Counted from the first letter of the stretch, positions 1 to 9,131 are shown. The stretch is DNA of 40,317 nt from Chitinophagaceae bacterium (GCA_947454155.1 CANGIT010000020.1:1-40317); one strand, 5' to 3'. A program made the numbers and translations. The notes: generated from the letters alone by a model not told the origin.

Positions 1-1
1 C

Positions 2-52
2 AAACATTATCAGGAAAAAACAGCTGAACAGATGAATCTATTCTCAGGATGA
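2..52 (+). CDS. possible C-terminal tail of an upstream protein (partial)
   Basis: An open frame enters from the left edge and ends at a TGA at 50-52, giving about 16 residues ending in QMNLFSG. The composition is plausible for a protein C-terminus, and the next gene on the strand is an ABC-2 permease, so the tail could belong to its ATPase partner. That is inference from position only. The fragment is too short to assign, and chance is a serious alternative. Confidence 0.25.
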   Translation, partial: KHYQEKTAEQMNLFSG

Positions 53-179
53 CACCCTGCTAAACATTTTTAGGCATTTTTGAACTCGTAGATACTGAAT
101 TTACTGATGGAAATATTTTTGCTGTACTTTTATCGGACAGTAATGATAATAAATAATAAATAATGAATTTAAAATGTAA

Positions 180-382
180 ATCACCAATCAATAATCACCA
201 ATCAATAATCACCAATCACTAATCACTAATCACCAATCACTAATCAATAATCCCCAATCCCCAATCCCCAATCCCCAATCCAGTATCCAGCATCCAGCAT
301 CCAGTATCCAGTATCCAGTATCCAGTATCCAGTATCCAGCATCCAGTATCCAGCATCCAGCATCCAGCATCCAGTATCCAGA
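180..382. repeat. 29-unit heptanucleotide tandem array
   Basis: Every seventh base from 180 starts an ATC, giving 29 consecutive 7-nt units without a single phase break. The first ten units are ATCACCA, ATCAATA or ATCACTA, the next four are ATCCCCA, and the last fifteen are ATCCAGT or ATCCAGC, with a terminal ATCCAGA. The blocks look like local homogenisation of one ancestral unit by slippage. The array fills most of the 430-base stretch before the permease. Bases 53-179 hold nothing I recognise, and no clear -7 box was seen between the array and the gene. Confidence 0.93.
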
Positions 383-429
383 TGCAAGAATCCCATTTTA
401 ATCATTAGTTTTACATCCAATTCATCGCT

Positions 430-1542
430 ATGCCATACAGTCAATTCAAGGCCATGCTGGCCATTACCAAAGCCAGTCTGAGATCCATTACCAGAAGTCC
501 TTCGGCCATGATTTTCAGTTTTATTTTTCCTTTCATTTTCATTCTGGTATTTGGCTTTATTGGCGATAATGCCACAGGTCCTTCTTTTAAAGTATATCTC
601 GATCCTCATTCCGATACTGCGAATGTGTTGTACCAGGCGCTGACTTCCATGAAAAACATCAAACTGGTAAAATACGATAATGCCCAGGAACAGCATTCCG
701 AACTGATCAAAGGAAGGATTGCCGGGGTTGTGCTCATCAGCAAAACTGCGAATGACCCATTGCATCCTTTTGCGATCTCTCTAAAAAGCACCACTTCCAG
801 CAACGACAAGTGGCCACAGTTGAAATCTTTGCTCGATAATCTCATTAATCAGGTCAGCAACAAGATGTATCCCGACAGGAAGGCCTATGCCAGTTTCAAT
901 TTCAATCCTGCCACCGATATTGAAACGGTTAGAGAATATAAGACCATTGATTTTATTTTGCCAGGTCAGCTGGGATTCTCTTTGCTCAGCGCCGGTGTAT
1001 TTGGTGTGGCCTTCATGTTCTTCAATCTTAGAAATACCTTGGTGCTGAAAAGATTCTTTGCCACACCGATTAACAGAAGCTATATCATTCTGGGAGAAGG
1101 ATTAAGTCGTGTGATTTTTCAATTGGTCACAGCAGTAGTGATCATTCTGGTGGGGCGTTTTTTATTTGGTTTTACTTTGATTCATGGTGTACAAACCTTC
1201 ATCGACATGATGGTATTGAGCTTTCTGGCCTTGGTGGTGTTCATGGGATTTGGATTCATCATCAGCGGCATCGCCAAAAGCGACAGCACCATTCCGCCAT
1301 TCGCCAATCTGATTACGTTGCCTCAATTCCTGCTGGGTGGTACTTTCTTTTCAGTGGATGCTTTTCCCAAATGGTTGCAACCCGTTTCCAAAGCCATGCC
1401 GCTCACACATCTCAACCAGGCCTTTAGAAAAATCGCCTTTGAAGGTCAAAACTTATGGCAGGTTAAAACAGAAATATTGATCTTGCTCTTGTGGGGCGTG
1501 GTCGCCTATTTTGTTGCCGTGAAGGTATTTAAATGGGAGTAG
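430..1542 (+). CDS. ABC-2 type transporter permease
   Basis: This 370-residue inner-membrane protein should form the transmembrane half of an ABC exporter. A first hydrophobic helix at about residues 25-45 (rich in F, I and P) is followed by a long polar extracytoplasmic segment to about residue 170. At least five hydrophobic helices fill the C-terminal half. This single-helix, large-loop, C-terminal-bundle plan is that of the ABC2_membrane_3 (YhhJ/YbhR-like) family. The start is the first ATG after the heptamer array. No ATPase follows it, so the partner is probably upstream of the window or elsewhere. Substrate cannot be inferred; drug or lipid export is usual in this family. The gene converges with anmK. 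Confidence 0.85.
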   Translation: MPYSQFKAMLAITKASLRSITRSPSAMIFSFIFPFIFILVFGFIGDNATGPSFKVYLDPHSDTANVLYQALTSMKNIKLVKYDNAQEQHSELIKGRIAGVVLISKTANDPLHPFAISLKSTTSSNDKWPQLKSLLDNLINQVSNKMYPDRKAYASFNFNPATDIETVREYKTIDFILPGQLGFSLLSAGVFGVAFMFFNLRNTLVLKRFFATPINRSYIILGEGLSRVIFQLVTAVVIILVGRFLFGFTLIHGVQTFIDMMVLSFLALVVFMGFGFIISGIAKSDSTIPPFANLITLPQFLLGGTFFSVDAFPKWLQPVSKAMPLTHLNQAFRKIAFEGQNLWQVKTEILILLLWGVVAYFVAVKVFKWE

Positions 1543-1550
1543 GGGGGATG

Positions 1551-1590
1551 ATTTGGAGAGGAGAGGATTTGAAAATTTGACGATTGGATT
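1551..1590. repeat. degenerate GATTTG-rich tract after the permease gene
   Basis: Just after the permease stop the sequence repeats GATTTG-, AATTTG- and GATTGG-like words at short, slightly irregular spacing. A similar tract follows the PEBP gene near 15070-15108. Both lie at the 3' ends of plus-strand genes. Function unknown. Confidence 0.45.
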
Positions 1591-1634
1591 TTATGTAAAT
1601 GTATTCATTTGCAGACGCAACAATTGATAATAAC

Positions 1635-1695
1635 CCCCGAAGGGGTGACATAAATCTAAGGAAAAAGCATCCCTAAAACCCCGAAGGGGTGACAT
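1635..1695. repeat. two copies of a 17-nt mini-hairpin repeat
   Basis: CCCCGAAGGGGTGACAT occurs exactly at 1635-1651 and again at 1679-1695, in the same orientation and 44 nt apart. Each copy folds as CCCC-GAA-GGGG followed by TGACAT. The second copy ends 6 nt beyond the stop codon of the minus-strand anmK gene. They lie between convergent genes and could act as weak terminators or be a REP-like family. There is no T-tract. Confidence 0.85.
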
Positions 1696-1701
1696 TATTC
1701 T

Positions 1702-2901
1702 TTACCCCGGCATACAGATTTTTCCAAAGCTCACAGCAGGACTAGCCTTGCTTCCATTTCCAAAGCTCTCATTCGGATGGCCGGCAACGGCTTCGTTGGC
1801 CAGCATTGCAAAAAGCATCGCTTCTTTGGCATCAGCTTCATCAAGATATTGGATAACGACATTTTTTTCTAATGTCGTGTATACATTGCTGATATGTTGC
1901 ATAAGCGTGTGGTTATGTATTCCGCCACCGCTGAAAATCAGTTTTGTATTCGTTTCTTTTCTTCTGAAAATTTCAATGGCTTTGATTAAGGTTTCAGCTG
2001 TAAAAAGATTAAGTGTAGCCATGATGTCTTCGTTGGAAATACTGCTGGCAGTGGCTTCTAAACATTTGAATAGCCAATTCAGAGAAAAAGTTTCGGGACC
2101 TGTGCTGGCTGGTAATGCTGTTTGGAAAAAAGTATTTTCATTCATCAGATTCAGTAAATGGGGATTGGCTGTTCCTTGTGCGGCAATTTGTCCGGCCTCA
2201 TCAAATGGTTGTGAAAATTTCAATTCGCACCATTCGTTCATCAGTGTATTCCCCGGTCCGGTATCGGTGGTGATCACCTTTTCAAAAGAAGCACCGGCAG
2301 GAAGATATGTGAAATTGGAAATGCCGCCGATATTCACCATGAACACTTCCTCTTGACTATCGCTGTACAACAGAAAATCGCCGTAAACCGATAATGGTGC
2401 ACCCTCGCCTCCCGCAGCAACATGTTTTTGTCTGAAATCGGAAAGCGTAATGATGCCGGTGTGAAAAGCAATCTGGTCGCCATCACCAATCTGCAAAGTG
2501 CTGTTCATCTCATCATTTTTTCCATAAGAGGCTTGAGGCGAATGAAAAATTGTCTGACCATGACTGGCAATCAAATCCACTGCTTTGTTTTCATATTGCC
2601 ATTCTCGAAGTGTGCTATTGATGATTTGCGCATGCATTATACCGAGCAAAGTGTTCAATTGACAAACCATTTCCAGGGGAGCATCTTTTTGAGCGAAAAC
2701 AGCACGGATTTTTTTTCGAAATGCATCATGGTAGGCAACAGTCTTGAATTGCAACAAACTGATTTTTGTTTGAAGGCCACTTCCATCACATTCACACAAG
2801 GCAAGATCCAGTCCATCAAGTGAAGTGCCGCTCATCAAACCCAAAATCAATCTTTTTTCTTTCGTGGCGATTTGTGCCAGTCTTTCAATGTTTCTATTCA
2901 T
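1702..2901 (-). CDS. anmK: 1,6-anhydro-N-acetylmuramic acid kinase
   Basis: AnmK phosphorylates and opens the anhydro ring of anhydro-MurNAc from cell-wall turnover, giving MurNAc-6-phosphate in the cytoplasm. The 399 residues include the family phosphate-binding motif [10 protein letters not shown] near residues 21-30, then [30 protein letters not shown] and a late SGGGIHN motif of the actin-like ATPase fold. About 20 residues precede the first motif, which I believe is common in Bacteroidota forms. The start overlaps the end of queG by 8 nt (ATGAATAG), so translation is probably coupled. It is the last gene of a minus-strand run. No murQ or other recycling gene is in the window. Confidence 0.95.
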   Translation of the reverse strand: MNRNIERLAQIATKEKRLILGLMSGTSLDGLDLALCECDGSGLQTKISLLQFKTVAYHDAFRKKIRAVFAQKDAPLEMVCQLNTLLGIMHAQIINSTLREWQYENKAVDLIASHGQTIFHSPQASYGKNDEMNSTLQIGDGDQIAFHTGIITLSDFRQKHVAAGGEGAPLSVYGDFLLYSDSQEEVFMVNIGGISNFTYLPAGASFEKVITTDTGPGNTLMNEWCELKFSQPFDEAGQIAAQGTANPHLLNLMNENTFFQTALPASTGPETFSLNWLFKCLEATASSISNEDIMATLNLFTAETLIKAIEIFRRKETNTKLIFSGGGIHNHTLMQHISNVYTTLEKNVVIQYLDEADAKEAMLFAMLANEAVAGHPNESFGNGSKASPAVSFGKICMPG

Positions 2902-3832
2902 GATGGCCGGAGTTTATAAAATGGAGGTTTCTTCGGATGCCCTCGAATTTACTGCGTTTCAGAGGAGAATGGGCAAATGTTTGCTTGAAAGTTTCTTCGG
3001 TGAGCTCCAGCCAGTCTTCCAGGGAGAAATTGAGTATCTCGTTGACAGGTTTGAATCTTGGTTCATGGTGTGGGTGTGCAAATCGATTCCAGGGACAAAC
3101 ATCCTGGCAAACATCACAGCCAAACATCCATTGCTGAAATTTATCTTTCATCTGATCTGGAATCAGACTGTCTTTTAATTCGATGGTGAAATAAGAGATG
3201 CATTTGCTGCCATCAACAACTTTGTTGGGCAGAATCGCATCTGTAGGACATTGGTCGATGCAGCGGGTGCAACTGCCACAGTGATGGGTGGTTGTTGGTG
3301 CATCATATTCAAATTCCAGGTCAACAATCAGTGAGGCGATGAAGAAAAAAGAACCTGCTTTTTTATGAATCAGCTGGCCATTCTTGCCAATCCATCCCAA
3401 ACCCGATTGCACTGCCCAGCTTCTTTCCAGCACTGGTGCACTGTCTACAAAACCTCTTCCATCGAAGTTGCCGAATTCCGATTTCAGCAATTGTAAAAAT
3501 TCTTTCAGCCGGTCTCTGATCACTTCATGATAATCTTCGCCGTAAGCGTATTTCGAAATGCGTGGGGCATTGTCGGATTGTTTTTCGGAAGGAAAGTAAT
3601 TGAAAAGTAGCGTGATGACGGATTTAGCACCTGGAACCAGGCGTGTAGGGTTGATACGGAGGTCGAAATGATTCTCCATATAATTCATCTTTCCCTGATA
3701 ACCATTGCTGAGCCATTGTTCCAGACGTCTCGCATCATCATCCAGCTGCATGGCCTTGGCAATGCCACAAAAATCAAATCCCAGCCTTTCAGCTGTTTGC
3801 TTGATGGATAAAGTCCGCTTGCTGAGGTCCAT
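2894..3832 (-). CDS. queG: epoxyqueuosine reductase
   Basis: QueG carries out the last step of queuosine synthesis, reducing epoxyqueuosine to queuosine in tRNA with cobalamin and two [4Fe-4S] clusters. In these 312 residues the putative proton donor is Asp130 in [10 protein letters not shown]. It is followed by GLGWIGKN, then ferredoxin-type cysteines at 185, 188, 191 and 195 ([12 protein letters not shown]) and a second set near 239, 242 and 246 ([11 protein letters not shown]). It is the short form without C-terminal HEAT repeats. It starts 25 nt after the preceding small membrane-protein gene and overlaps anmK, suggesting one transcript. No other queuosine gene is visible here. Confidence 0.95.
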   Translation of the reverse strand: MDLSKRTLSIKQTAERLGFDFCGIAKAMQLDDDARRLEQWLSNGYQGKMNYMENHFDLRINPTRLVPGAKSVITLLFNYFPSEKQSDNAPRISKYAYGEDYHEVIRDRLKEFLQLLKSEFGNFDGRGFVDSAPVLERSWAVQSGLGWIGKNGQLIHKKAGSFFFIASLIVDLEFEYDAPTTTHHCGSCTRCIDQCPTDAILPNKVVDGSKCISYFTIELKDSLIPDQMKDKFQQWMFGCDVCQDVCPWNRFAHPHHEPRFKPVNEILNFSLEDWLELTEETFKQTFAHSPLKRSKFEGIRRNLHFINSGHHE

Positions 3833-3857
3833 GAAAAAGTAGATAAAGATTTATTGA

Positions 3858-4217
3858 TCAGGCATCATCATCTTCCAAATGAAGCTTGTGAAAAAAACGA
3901 TGCAGTACTGGCGCCATCAACAAGCCGAAGGTGCTCAAAAAAGTTATCCCACTGAACAAGGCATAAAATGAGGCAAATACTTTGGCAGCATGAGTAAGTA
4001 CAATCTTTGCATCAATTATAGGCCCCATGCCGCTCAGGATCATAGAAGCATTGAGCAGGCTGTCGTACCAATCAAACTCAGGAACGGTGATTTTATATCC
4101 GATTACGCCAATCAAAAGACTAGAAATCATGATGGTGGAAGCCAACATAAAATTCCTCAGCAACCGTTTTCTGTAATTCGCCACCGAAGCCAGCTTTTCT
4201 TTTTTGTGTTCGTACAT
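3858..4217 (-). CDS. conserved two-helix membrane protein, pore-loop-like
   Basis: This 119-residue protein has a basic N-terminus, a hydrophobic helix at about 23-43, an intervening segment with DWYDSLLNASMILSGMGP, a second long hydrophobic helix at about 80-107 and an acidic tail. The arrangement of two helices around a short amphipathic re-entrant-looking segment recalls a two-TM channel subunit. However, the segment carries SGMGP rather than a potassium selectivity filter. I recall similar uncharacterised proteins with a near-identical ASMILSGMGP segment in other phyla, but no function. It lies between an outer-membrane protein gene and queG with gaps of 18 and 25 nt, so it is likely in their operon. 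Confidence 0.8.
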   Translation of the reverse strand: MYEHKKEKLASVANYRKRLLRNFMLASTIMISSLLIGVIGYKITVPEFDWYDSLLNASMILSGMGPIIDAKIVLTHAAKVFASFYALFSGITFLSTFGLLMAPVLHRFFHKLHLEDDDA

Positions 4218-4235
4218 GGTTTGAAGTTAGGTAAA

Positions 4236-5042
4236 TTATTTTTTGAATCGGATATCATAACCTACCAATGCTATCAATTCGAAATAACCAAATCCATGAT
4301 GAAGTCTGTTGCCCGACATGGTTTTTGTACAGGCCAATGCATTCACATAACGTACGTAACCCGATTTTCCGGTGCCTTCCAAAAACCAGCGTTTGGCAAA
4401 ATAATATCGTGCACCTGCTTCCAGGCTGATGTTATACCCGGCCACATGAAAATCATTGTTGAGTCTTTCGCCTTTCCAGGTGAAATCAGTTCTGGGAATA
4501 TTGATGCCTGCTCCGGCTTTCCAGATCAGCGTAACCATCTTTCTTGTCTTTTTGAGATTTTTCATGATTTCATGCTGACTTGCATAATTCAAATGTAGCC
4601 AGTTGGCTCCATCGGTATGCTCTATATGCAAGAAAGAAGCAGGATCGAGTATACTGTCGCCATTCACTTGAACGCCGTTTATATTGCCAGTAATATGTGC
4701 TTTTTGAAAATTGGTCACTACATATTTGGCATGGTCGAAATTGAGTTCCACCGAACGGGTATTTTCTTTGTTTAAATAAAACCCGATGCGGTAATTGTAC
4801 TGCGGAATGGAAATGTCAGTAGGTGCTTGATAGATGGCTTCATAATCGGGTTTGTCTTTGGCACTCACATTGTGCAAAATGAAATTGTTGCCATTGCTCA
4901 TGGTCACATGGATATTGCTGTGTGTGTACCATTCTTTATTGTAGCCCCATTGCAGATACATGCCATGAAAGGTAATTTTTTGTGCATAGGTTATTGAAAA
5001 CACATTTGCAATCAGCATCCATGACAAAAATATTTTTCTCAT
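4236..5042 (-). CDS. outer-membrane beta-barrel-like protein, unknown function
   Basis: The 268-residue product starts with a signal peptide (residues 1-20, ending TYA, then Q). The rest is made of alternating polar and aromatic segments typical of beta strands, including RYYFAKRWFLEG, and ends in GYDIRFKK, which resembles a C-terminal beta-signal. I therefore read it as a small outer-membrane barrel or barrel-like periplasmic protein. I do not recognise the family and see no catalytic motif. It is the first gene of the minus-strand run leading to queG and anmK. Upstream is only a weak promoter match (TACCTTG). Confidence 0.65.
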   Translation of the reverse strand: MRKIFLSWMLIANVFSITYAQKITFHGMYLQWGYNKEWYTHSNIHVTMSNGNNFILHNVSAKDKPDYEAIYQAPTDISIPQYNYRIGFYLNKENTRSVELNFDHAKYVVTNFQKAHITGNINGVQVNGDSILDPASFLHIEHTDGANWLHLNYASQHEIMKNLKKTRKMVTLIWKAGAGINIPRTDFTWKGERLNNDFHVAGYNISLEAGARYYFAKRWFLEGTGKSGYVRYVNALACTKTMSGNRLHHGFGYFELIALVGYDIRFKK

Positions 5043-5179
5043 AATTTAAAATTGTCTGCAAGGTAGGAAGGAAATTTTGGTTTGATCTTTCAGGCGTCTG
5101 CATAATTTCTACTTCTGATTAAAAATTTAGAAGAGATGGCCTGTAATTATTGCATTGTATTTGTAAGTTTTATGCCGCT

Positions 5180-5209
5180 ATGTCGTATAGAAATAGTTGT
5201 ATGCGACAT
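5180..5209. promoter_or_regulatory. inverted repeat upstream of clpB, candidate operator
   Basis: ATGTCGTATA (5180-5189) and TATGCGACAT (5200-5209) form a 10-bp inverted repeat with one mismatch and a 10-nt spacer, 65-95 nt before the clpB start. A weak -7-like box, TGTATTTG, lies at 5156-5163, which would put the repeat at or just after the transcription start. It could be a repressor site or a leader hairpin. It does not resemble the CIRCE element. Confidence 0.45.
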
Positions 5210-5273
5210 TATTACCTGAAAAACCGAAGTGGTTAAGGATTTGATGTTTGAGTACCGCAACAAAAACGAAAAA

Positions 5274-7895
5274 ATGAATCTCAATAATTTCACCATAAAA
5301 GCCACAGAAGCTGTACAGCAAGCCCAGCAGCTGGCTTACAATCAGAAAAATCCGAATATCGAAAATGAACACTTGCTGAAAGCCTTGCTTGACATGCAAG
5401 ATTCTCCAGTAATCTATTTATTGAAAAAGAACAATGTAACCTTGAATATCGTTGGCGCCAAGTTGAACGAATTGATGCAGAAATTGCCAACTACAGCCGG
5501 TGAACCCGCTCAGGCTTTGGGTAGAGATGCCAATGCCACCTTGCTGCGAGCAGGTACAGTTTTAAAAACCTTTGGCGACGAATTTGTGACACCCGAACAT
5601 TTGCTGTTATCCTTATTGCAAGGCAATGATCAGGTAGCCGGACTATTAAAAAATGCGGGCCTGACCGAAAAGGGACTGATAGCCGCCGTAAAAGAGCTGA
5701 GAAAAGGTGCTACCGTCAATTCGCAGACGCAAGAAAATACTTACAATGCGCTGGAAAAATATGCGAAGAATCTGATTGAAATGGCCCGCAATGGTAAACT
5801 GGATCCAGTGATTGGCAGAGACGAGGAAATTAGAAGGACACTGCACATTCTTAGCAGAAGAACCAAGAATAATCCGATTTTGGTGGGAGAGCCCGGCGTA
5901 GGTAAAACAGCCATTGCCGAAGGATTGGCAATGCGTATCGTGAATGGCGATGTGCCCGAAAATCTAAAATCCAAAATCATTTACGCGCTCGATATGGGCT
6001 TACTGATAGCCGGAGCCAAATATAAAGGCGAGTTTGAGGAACGTTTGAAATCGGTGGTGAAAGAAGTGACATCCAGTGACGGTGAAATTATCCTCTTTAT
6101 CGATGAAATCCATACACTTGTAGGTACAGGCGGTGGTGATGGAGCTATGGATGCCGCCAATATTCTGAAACCTGCCTTGGCGCGCGGTGAGTTGAGAGCC
6201 ATTGGTGCCACCACGTTGAATGAATACCAAAAATATTTTGAAAAAGACAAGGCACTGGAAAGAAGGTTTCAGAAAGTGATGATTGATGAACCGACAATTG
6301 AAGATGCCATCTCCATTTTAAGGGGATTGAAAGACCGTTACGAAACTTACCATCATGTCCGCATCAAAGATGAAGCGATCATTGCGGCAGTGGAGATGTC
6401 TGACCGCTACATTACAGACCGTTTTCTGCCCGACAAAGCCATTGACCTGATTGATGAAAGTGCGGCGAAACTTCGACTGGAGATGAATTCCATGCCCGAA
6501 GAGCTGGATAAGCTGGAACGACAAATCCGTCAGTTGGAGATTGAGCGCGAAGCCATCAAAAGAGAACAGGATGAAGTGAAACTAAAAGAACTCAACACAG
6601 AAATCGCCAACCTGGCGGTGGAAAGAGATACCTATCTCTCGAAATGGAAACAGGAAAAAGAGGTAGTGGAAAAAATACAAAACGGCAAAGCCGGAATTGA
6701 AACATTAAAGCAAGAAGCCGAACAGGCCGAAAGGAACGGTGACTATGGTAAAGTAGCCGAAATACGCTACGGCAAGATTCGTGAACAAGAAGCCATGATT
6801 GTGGAGCTTACACAACAGCTCGGCGAACTTTCAGAAAAAAGATTGTTGAAGGAAGAAGTGGATGCAGAAGATATTGCCGAAAGTGTGGCTAAAACCACAG
6901 GCATTCCCGTGTCGAAAATGATGCAGAGCGACAAGGAAAAATTACTTCATCTCGAAGAAGAATTGCATAAAAGAGTAGTGGGACAAGAAGAAGCGATTGA
7001 AGCCGTTTCGGATGCCATCCGCAGAAGCCGGGCAGGTTTACAGGATGCCAGACGTCCTATAGGTTCTTTTATTTTTCTGGGCACCACCGGGGTAGGTAAA
7101 ACAGAGCTGGCCAAGGCTTTGGCAGATTATCTGTTTGATGATGATGCCATGATGACGCGCATCGACATGAGTGAATACCAGGAGAAACATTCCGTCAGTC
7201 GTTTGGTGGGAGCACCCCCCGGATACGTTGGCTACGATGAAGGCGGTCAGCTTACCGAAGCCGTTCGAAGAAAGCCTTATTCTGTGGTACTGCTCGACGA
7301 AATTGAGAAAGCGCATCCCGATGTTTTCAATATTCTCTTACAAGTATTGGATGATGGACGATTGACCGATAACAAGGGCAGGGTGGTGAACTTTAAAAAT
7401 ACCATCATCATCATGACCAGCAATATGGGCAGTCAGGCGATACAAGACAAATTTGAAAAGGTGACCGAAATCAACAAGGAGGAAGTGGTGGAAAGAACGA
7501 AAGAGGAAGTGTATGCTTTGCTGAAGCAGACCATTCGTCCCGAGTTCCTGAACAGGATTGATGAAGTGATCATGTTCCAGCCTTTGATGAAAAATCAAAT
7601 CAGAAACATCATCAAGATACAATTGAATCAATTGACCGAACTGGTGGCCAAAAACAATATCGATTTGCAGTTTACACCTTACACACTCGACTATCTGGCC
7701 GAACATGGATTCGATCCTCAGTTTGGTGCACGTCCTTTGAAAAGGCTTATCCAAAAACAAATTGTCAATCAGCTCAGCAAAAAAATCATTGCCGGAGATT
7801 TGAGTCATGATAAACCGGTTGTGGTAGATGTGTTCGATGGCGTGGTGGTTTTCAGAAATGAAAAGGCCGAAATAGCAGAGGCCGGGGCATTATAA
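5274..7895 (+). CDS. clpB: ATP-dependent disaggregase ClpB
   Basis: ClpB is the hexameric AAA+ disaggregase that works with DnaK to resolve aggregated proteins. From ATG 5274 the product has 873 residues. It has two Clp-N repeats to about 145, NBD1 with Walker A GEPGVGKT at 205-212 and Walker B FIDE near 275, and a middle-domain coiled coil at about 400-520. NBD2 follows, with Walker A GTTGVGKT at 603-610 and [12 protein letters not shown] near 675, then the C-terminal D2-small domain. The frame stays open upstream to an ATG at 5229, but [10 protein letters not shown] is the usual N-terminus in this phylum, so 5274 is preferred. The middle domain distinguishes it from ClpA. An inverted repeat lies in the upstream region. 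Confidence 0.97.
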   Translation: MNLNNFTIKATEAVQQAQQLAYNQKNPNIENEHLLKALLDMQDSPVIYLLKKNNVTLNIVGAKLNELMQKLPTTAGEPAQALGRDANATLLRAGTVLKTFGDEFVTPEHLLLSLLQGNDQVAGLLKNAGLTEKGLIAAVKELRKGATVNSQTQENTYNALEKYAKNLIEMARNGKLDPVIGRDEEIRRTLHILSRRTKNNPILVGEPGVGKTAIAEGLAMRIVNGDVPENLKSKIIYALDMGLLIAGAKYKGEFEERLKSVVKEVTSSDGEIILFIDEIHTLVGTGGGDGAMDAANILKPALARGELRAIGATTLNEYQKYFEKDKALERRFQKVMIDEPTIEDAISILRGLKDRYETYHHVRIKDEAIIAAVEMSDRYITDRFLPDKAIDLIDESAAKLRLEMNSMPEELDKLERQIRQLEIEREAIKREQDEVKLKELNTEIANLAVERDTYLSKWKQEKEVVEKIQNGKAGIETLKQEAEQAERNGDYGKVAEIRYGKIREQEAMIVELTQQLGELSEKRLLKEEVDAEDIAESVAKTTGIPVSKMMQSDKEKLLHLEEELHKRVVGQEEAIEAVSDAIRRSRAGLQDARRPIGSFIFLGTTGVGKTELAKALADYLFDDDAMMTRIDMSEYQEKHSVSRLVGAPPGYVGYDEGGQLTEAVRRKPYSVVLLDEIEKAHPDVFNILLQVLDDGRLTDNKGRVVNFKNTIIIMTSNMGSQAIQDKFEKVTEINKEEVVERTKEEVYALLKQTIRPEFLNRIDEVIMFQPLMKNQIRNIIKIQLNQLTELVAKNNIDLQFTPYTLDYLAEHGFDPQFGARPLKRLIQKQIVNQLSKKIIAGDLSHDKPVVVDVFDGVVVFRNEKAEIAEAGAL

Positions 7896-8088
7896 CAAAA
7901 TTTTAAAACCACAAAATATGTTGTAAATCAATGTCTTCTGAAGATTGTCTATAATATGGTGATAAAATCAATTGGACGGGGAATTAAAATCCCTATCTTC
8001 AGCCGACTTGAAAAAAATCAAGACAACATGGGGTATTTATCATTGTGTTGGTATTTAATTAAATTATCATTTTTTAAAGAGAAATAAT

Positions 8089-8871
8089 ATGGCGTTTAAG
8101 AAAGAAGTTTTGGAAATTATTGAGCCGAAAGATGTTTTTGTCGGCAATCCGAAAGCAGAGGTTACTCTGGAAGAATTTGGAGAATATGAGAGTGAAGCCT
8201 GCGCAAAAGCCAATGATATTGTGAAGCAATTGCTAGAAGAATATGAAGGTAAAATCCGATTCAATTTTCGTCATTTTCCCTTGACTAAAATTCATCAAAG
8301 AAGTTTGAAGGCCGGTGAAGCAGCAGTGGCCACGGCACAGGAAGGAAAATTCTGGGAAATGCATAACATTTTATTTGCCAACAGAAGAAATCTGGGCACC
8401 ACCAGTTTGAAATTGCACTCGAAGGAAGCCGGCGTAAAAAACAAACATTTTCTCGACGATCTGGTGAACGCCACTTATGGTTGGCAAGTACAGGGCGACT
8501 TGAGAGAAGGCATCGACAGGGGAGTGAAAGATGTACCTACATTTTTTGTGAACGGAGAGATGATTTCTGGCAAAGCCACATACGAAAGTTTGAGCAAAGC
8601 CATTGAAATGGCGTTGAAGAAAGTAAAAAATAAATCCGCGGCTCCTGCAAAGAAAGTGGTGGTAGTAGAAAAAGAAACCAAGAAGCCTGTTGAAGCGCCT
8701 GTTGCCATAAAGAAAGAGAAGGCCGTGGCTCCTGCGGTAAAACCAGCAGTGAAACCAGCCGCAAAAGTGGCAACCAAAAGTACTCCGAAAGTTGCCGTGA
8801 AAAAATCGGCTCCCGCAGTGAAAGTAACAGCGAAAAAAGCCGCCCCATCTAAAGTTCGACAAAGAGCTTGA
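8089..8871 (+). CDS. DsbA-fold protein with a single active-site Cys and histone-H1-like tail
   Basis: Residues 10-180 follow the DsbA/Thioredoxin_4 pattern. A VTLEEFGEYE strand leads into the active-site position, and a VPTFFVNGEMISG segment places the cis-proline at Pro150. The usual CxxC is Ser35-Glu-Ala-Cys38, so the first, nucleophilic cysteine is absent. Residues about 181-260 are a Lys/Ala/Pro/Val-rich basic tail like histone H1 or AlgP. There is no signal peptide, unlike periplasmic DsbA proteins, so it is probably cytoplasmic and may bind nucleic acid. Disulfide oxidase activity looks unlikely; a peroxidatic or structural role is possible. A strong terminator follows. The 193 bases before it contain no gene. 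Confidence 0.85.
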   Translation: MAFKKEVLEIIEPKDVFVGNPKAEVTLEEFGEYESEACAKANDIVKQLLEEYEGKIRFNFRHFPLTKIHQRSLKAGEAAVATAQEGKFWEMHNILFANRRNLGTTSLKLHSKEAGVKNKHFLDDLVNATYGWQVQGDLREGIDRGVKDVPTFFVNGEMISGKATYESLSKAIEMALKKVKNKSAAPAKKVVVVEKETKKPVEAPVAIKKEKAVAPAVKPAVKPAAKVATKSTPKVAVKKSAPAVKVTAKKAAPSKVRQRA

Positions 8872-8890
8872 TTAAATTAATAACATCATG

Positions 8891-8919
8891 AATCCCGGCA
8901 TTTATTGTCGGGATTTTTT
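8891..8919 (+). terminator. rho-independent terminator
   Basis: AATCCCG (8891-8897) pairs with CGGGATT (8909-8915), followed by a T-run. It ends the transcript of the DsbA-fold gene. Confidence 0.85.
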
Positions 8920-8966
8920 ATTGGTTGAAGTTTGAAAAAAATAAAATGAAACTTTTTTAAAAAAAG

Positions 8967-8997
8967 TTGATAGAAAAAGTGAATTACCCTATTTTTG
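8967..8997 (+). promoter_or_regulatory. tRNA-Lys promoter
   Basis: A perfect Bacteroidota -7 box, TATTTTTG at 8990-8997, lies 20 nt after a TTG (-33 element) at 8967-8969. The tRNA begins 24 nt downstream. Confidence 0.8.
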
Positions 8998-9020
8998 CAC
9001 TCCGTTTAAACGGACAAGGA

Positions 9021-9093
9021 GATTTGGTAGCTCAGTTGGTAGAGCAATACACTTTTAATGTATGGGTCCTGGGTTCGAGTCCCAGCCAGATCA
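9021..9093 (+). tRNA. tRNA-Lys (anticodon TTT)
   Basis: A full cloverleaf is visible. The acceptor arm GATTTGG pairs with CCAGATC with one G-T wobble. There is a D arm AGCTCAGTTGGTAGAGC, an anticodon stem ATACA/TGTAT enclosing CTTTTAA with anticodon TTT at 9054-9056, and a TTCGAGT T-loop. The 3' CCA is not encoded and must be added by the CCA enzyme, whose gene is at 22.4 kb. Confidence 0.96.
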
Positions 9094-9096
9094 CTG

Positions 9097-9131
9097 AAAA
9101 AACTCAACAGTCAAATGTTGAGTTTTTTTTT
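9097..9131 (+). terminator. terminator of tRNA-Lys
   Basis: AACTCAACA (9101-9109) pairs perfectly with TGTTGAGTT (9116-9124) around a 6-nt loop and is followed by a T-run reaching 9131. Confidence 0.9.

Noticed and set aside
244..765. Open frame on the minus strand across the heptamer array and the start of the permease gene
   Set aside because: Its C-terminal half is just the translated ATCCAG/CCCCAAT repeat (periodic Tyr-Trp-Leu-Asp words), and its N-terminal half is antisense to the permease.
5981..6250. Several antisense open frames within clpB, lon and tamL-type genes
   Set aside because: They are shadows of strongly conserved coding sequence on the other strand and show no domains or promoters.
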